From DSSM01 sp964484125 (lineage in GTDB: Bacteria; Bacteroidota; Ignavibacteria; Tepidaquicellales; Tepidaquicellaceae), in assembly GCA_964484125.1 (NCBI GenBank), contig CAZAEK010000052.1:1-7363 (forward strand): 7,363 nt of DNA. Reading direction: 5' to 3'. A model generated the notes under the pieces. It made no database searches, had not been told where the DNA came from, and worked only from the letters and a program-made list of their open reading frames with translations. Positions 5,705 to 7,363 of the stretch are shown piece by piece (positions within the stretch are counted from its first letter, which is position 1; every line of letters starts with the position of its first letter). Both the position numbers and the translations under genes were made by a program.

Positions 5705-5884
5705 CGGCAGCAGGGCTGACGCAGTTTTTGAAAAATTCCGCGCAGCGGAAAAAATTTTTCAAAAATTGACGTCAGTCCGGTGTTGTACGATGGTGCCGAG
5801 CGTAGCGAGGCGCCGAGTGCAGCACCGGCGTCAGCCCTGCTGTCGTTGTTCAAGATGCCGAGCGCAGCGAGGTATCTTGAACAA
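5705..5884 (-). repeat. ORF-less cassette, copy 2 (180 bp)
   Basis: This copy is identical base for base to 107-286. Identity stops just outside the predicted G|TT boundaries on both sides, after the shared core bases (5701-5888). It sits between the attC-like site of the methyltransferase cassette and the TolB-like gene, whereas copy 1 sits between the attC-like site of the first Rpn cassette and the exported protein fragment. Its exact ends thus join unrelated modules on both sides, which is what cassette insertion at G|TT predicts. The arm positions are those of copy 1 plus 5598. Confidence 0.78.
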
Positions 5885-6010
5885 CGTTTTGCGGCTTGGC
5901 GAAGGTGGCGATTTTCACCACAAATGTTGATGCGGAGAACCAAACTTTGATTAACCACAAATGTGTCTGCGGAGCACTGAACCGCCACTTTTGCCAAACC
6001 GCTGTTACCT
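5885..6010 (-). other. attC-like site of the methyltransferase cassette
   Basis: On the minus strand this reads R'' core CAGGTAAC (about 6004-6011), a one-base spacer, L'' arm 5984-6002, a 74-base centre, L' arm 5891-5909, spacer AAAAC and G|TT at 5884/5885. The L arms (GCGGTTTGGC...GTGGC) pair at 16 of 19 positions. The centre holds a 24-base imperfect direct repeat (5917-5940 and 5954-5977, 20 of 24 identical). The outer edge is uncertain because GCCAGCAGG at 6008-6016 could extend the arm. The cassette start that should complement the R'' arm is beyond the right edge of the window. Confidence 0.55.
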
Positions 6011-6047
6011 GCTGGCGTTCTTCTGTCCGCTATGTTTCTTGTTGTAG

Positions 6048-6605
6048 TCAATTAAAATATGTTGTCAAAAATATGATACTTAAATATGTCCAAAGTAAAG
6101 AAAATATAATGTGCATAAATGTTTCAAATTTCTTTCCTTTCCAAAGGTAAGTCGAGTAACCAAAAAACTGAATGAAAAGTCTTACAGCCCAAAACAAACC
6201 AAGTCCAAGTGATATTTTTTTGCCAAGATTGGTTTCAATTAGTTCGGCAGAAGATGTCAAGCAAAGTAAACCCATAAGAAATACAGTCAATGCGATAAAA
6301 AATGTATGTACTGTCATCATTTGTCGATTGATTAAACTCAATGATTTAAGTTCTTTGTCCCAGTTAAAGTGCTTTGGAAAGACAATGAGCTTGTTTAAAA
6401 TTAATGAAAAATCGTAATATCTTTTCAAACTAAGCTCCTACGTTCTCGTATTTTGGAAGATTCAACAATCTACTCTTGAATAAGAGAATGTAGCGTCGAA
6501 TTGCCTCTGTCATATTAAATAAAATCGTCAATTTTAAACAAGTTCAATATGAACCAATGCCAAAGCAATTAACAAAACACCAATTATTTTAAAATGTATT
6601 TCCAT
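6048..6605 (-). pseudogene. Multi-pass membrane protein gene interrupted by a MITE-like element
   Basis: An ATG at 6605 shares its A with the stop of the methyltransferase gene (TAATG) and encodes MEIHFKIIGVLLIALALVHI before a foreign tail ELV and a stop at 6534. The rest of the gene resumes at 6383 as VFPKHFNWDKELKSLSLINR and continues to the stop at 6048. Removing the 159-bp element 6387-6545 and one ATT duplication gives an uninterrupted 131-residue frame. The reconstructed protein has an N-terminal membrane helix (about 6-20), a central one (about 45-65) and two more toward the C-terminus. I do not recognise the family. A frame from ATG 6428 would give a 126-residue protein with 15 element-derived residues replacing the first helix, so a truncated product is possible. 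The overlap with the upstream gene implies the two normally work together. Confidence 0.82.
6387..6545. mobile_element. 159-bp MITE-like insertion with 16-bp terminal inverted repeats
   Basis: The left end GAGCTTGTTTAAAATT (6387-6402) and the right end AATTTTAAACAAGTTC (6530-6545) are inverted copies with one mismatch. They are flanked by a 3-bp duplication AAT (6384-6386 and 6546-6548 on the plus strand). The interior has a further imperfect stem (6437-6452 with 6479-6494, 13 of 16 pairing) and no gene. The boundaries are confirmed independently because precise removal restores the host reading frame. A 3-bp ANT-type duplication and ends beginning GAG are features of some IS5-family (ISL2 group) elements, so a transposase of that kind elsewhere in the genome may move it. 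That link is an inference. Confidence 0.85.
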
Positions 6606-7354
6606 TAGTTGCAATTAAAGATTGACATAAAAGGTGTAAACTTTGTTTCTTTAAATGATGTAAACCCGGCTTCTTCAAATGCCTTTTTCCAAGTTGCTTT
6701 TGAGAAAAAATGCGTAAAGCCGATTGTAAATGCTACAAAGTTTGGAAAATCTCTCAAATGTTCCACCATAATTACATTTCCGTTTGGCTTACAAACTCTG
6801 CGACATTCTTTTAAAAATTGCACCTTTTCATCATGTTTGCGAATTTCGTGAATTGCTGATATTAAAAAGATGTTGTCAACTGAATTGTCATTTAAAGGAA
6901 TTGAATTAGAATTGATTTGTAGTGTATTTGGGTAAAATAAACTCACTTTTCTTGCTCGGATAATTGCTGGTTCAGTATGCTGTTTGGCGTTGTAGAAGTC
7001 ATACACTTGAAGTTTGGAATTAGGCAAAATACTTTCTATTATAAAACTTGTTTCGTCAAAGCCTGCGTTGATGTTCAAATTGAATTTGTCTTTTGTATCT
7101 TCAATTTTCATTTTCTTTAACCAATCAAAATTGTAGAAGCCTGAGAAATCATAAACATATGCGGAGACAAATAATGGCATAGTTAGTCCATAAGTAAATG
7201 CCAAAACAACCAACAAATACAAGCTGTCAGGCCAATTGAAAACATACTTACTTACAATAATTAAAGCTAGTAATATGAACCCAGCCACATAAAAGTGTCG
7301 GTTGAAACTTAAAATATTTAATATTCCTTGAAAACTTCGTCTGTTTATTTCCAT
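6605..7354 (-). CDS. Membrane-anchored class I SAM-dependent methyltransferase
   Basis: This encodes 249 residues. Two hydrophobic helices (about 21-38 and 43-64) anchor the N-terminus. They are followed by a Rossmann-like methyltransferase domain: a divergent glycine motif LNINAGFDETS (93-103), an acidic residue after the second strand (D119 in LQVYDF), the type 11-like segment IPLNDNSVDNIFLISAIHEI (152-171), and CKPNGNVIMVEH (188-199), which matches the usual LKPGG loop position. The acceptor substrate cannot be deduced. A membrane anchor suggests a lipid or another membrane-associated target. The ATG at 7354 is the only good start. The stop codon overlaps the ATG of the membrane-protein gene at 6605, so the two are translationally coupled and form the cargo of the rightmost cassette. 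Confidence 0.75.
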   Translation of the reverse strand: MEINRRSFQGILNILSFNRHFYVAGFILLALIIVSKYVFNWPDSLYLLVVLAFTYGLTMPLFVSAYVYDFSGFYNFDWLKKMKIEDTKDKFNLNINAGFDETSFIIESILPNSKLQVYDFYNAKQHTEPAIIRARKVSLFYPNTLQINSNSIPLNDNSVDNIFLISAIHEIRKHDEKVQFLKECRRVCKPNGNVIMVEHLRDFPNFVAFTIGFTHFFSKATWKKAFEEAGFTSFKETKFTPFMSIFNCN

Positions 7355-7363
7355 TTTTCAATT

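Larger units (their letters stand above)
1..7363 (-). mobile_element. Integron-like gene cassette array (part)
   Basis: Every gene is on the minus strand and the genes are packaged in modules separated by related palindromic sites. Boundaries placed at G|TT in the minus-strand core CG|TTAG or its variants fall at 106/107, 286/287, 1834/1835, 2562/2563, 4109/4110, 5704/5705 and 5884/5885. Lead genes start 25, 27, 29, 32 and 89 bases after a boundary, and last genes stop 3 to about 30 bases before the next site. This compact layout, with one or two genes per module and a toxin-antitoxin pair among the cargo, is typical of chromosomal integron arrays. No tyrosine integrase or attI site is visible. 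In integrons they lie at the 5' end of the array, which here would be beyond the right edge. The alternative is an unrelated family of mobile intergenic palindromes. Confidence 0.7.

Noticed and set aside
107..5884. The two identical units as ends of a composite transposon carrying 287-5704
   Set aside because: They lack a transposase, and the same boundary core CG|TT occurs at every other module between them. The internal modules are separately bounded, so a cassette array explains more.
5917..5977. CRISPR-like repeat pair
   Set aside because: There are only two imperfect copies with a 13-base gap, located inside the loop of a larger palindrome. No cas genes are present.
6437..6494. Stem between the methyltransferase and membrane-protein genes as a terminator or independent site
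   Set aside because: It lies wholly inside the 159-bp MITE-like element and is part of its internal palindrome.

Overview
The window looks like accessory DNA from a member of the Bacteroidota. The evidence is a Type IX secretion C-terminal sorting domain on the 471-aa protein, Bacteroidota-type promoter elements (TACTTTTG, matching TAnnTTTG) in front of two genes, A-rich leaders without Shine-Dalgarno sites, and AT-rich coding DNA. All genes lie on the minus strand, so they read from the right end of the window to the left.

The main result is that the intergenic regions form one family. Each is an imperfect palindrome. Read on the minus strand, it starts with a core close to CTAAC, has a short unpaired spacer, two long complementary arms around a variable centre, a second spacer, and ends at CG|TTAG or a close variant. 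This is the architecture of integron attC recombination sites (R'' and L'' arms, then L' and R' arms, with exchange at G|TT). Placing boundaries at G|TT cuts the window into discrete cassettes: a partial cassette at 1-106 (start of an exported protein), an ORF-less cassette at 107-286, small exported protein plus Rpn-family nuclease at 287-1834, MntA/HepT toxin-antitoxin pair at 1835-2562, lipoprotein plus second Rpn nuclease at 2563-4109, secreted TolB-like repeat protein at 4110-5704, a second identical copy of the ORF-less cassette at 5705-5884, and a methyltransferase plus a broken membrane-protein gene from 5885 to the right edge. In four of the five modules where both ends are visible, the first 10-12 bases of the module are complementary to the far arm of its own attC-like site. 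That is expected if each module was once a circle closed at that site. No integrase is in the window. By integron logic it would lie beyond the right edge.

A second result is a 159-bp MITE-like element (6387-6545) with 16-bp terminal inverted repeats and a 3-bp target duplication. Removing it together with one duplication copy exactly restores a 131-residue membrane-protein frame that starts on the stop codon of the methyltransferase gene.

Functionally this is a mixed cargo set: a toxin-antitoxin pair, two recombination-promoting-nuclease paralogues, several exported proteins and a membrane-anchored methyltransferase. Lead genes mostly start 25-32 bases inside their cassette and show no promoter of their own, so they probably depend on upstream transcription. 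Both Rpn genes have a recognisable -7 promoter element. The identification as an integron-type array is an inference from sequence architecture. The integrase and a covariance-model search are the missing proof.
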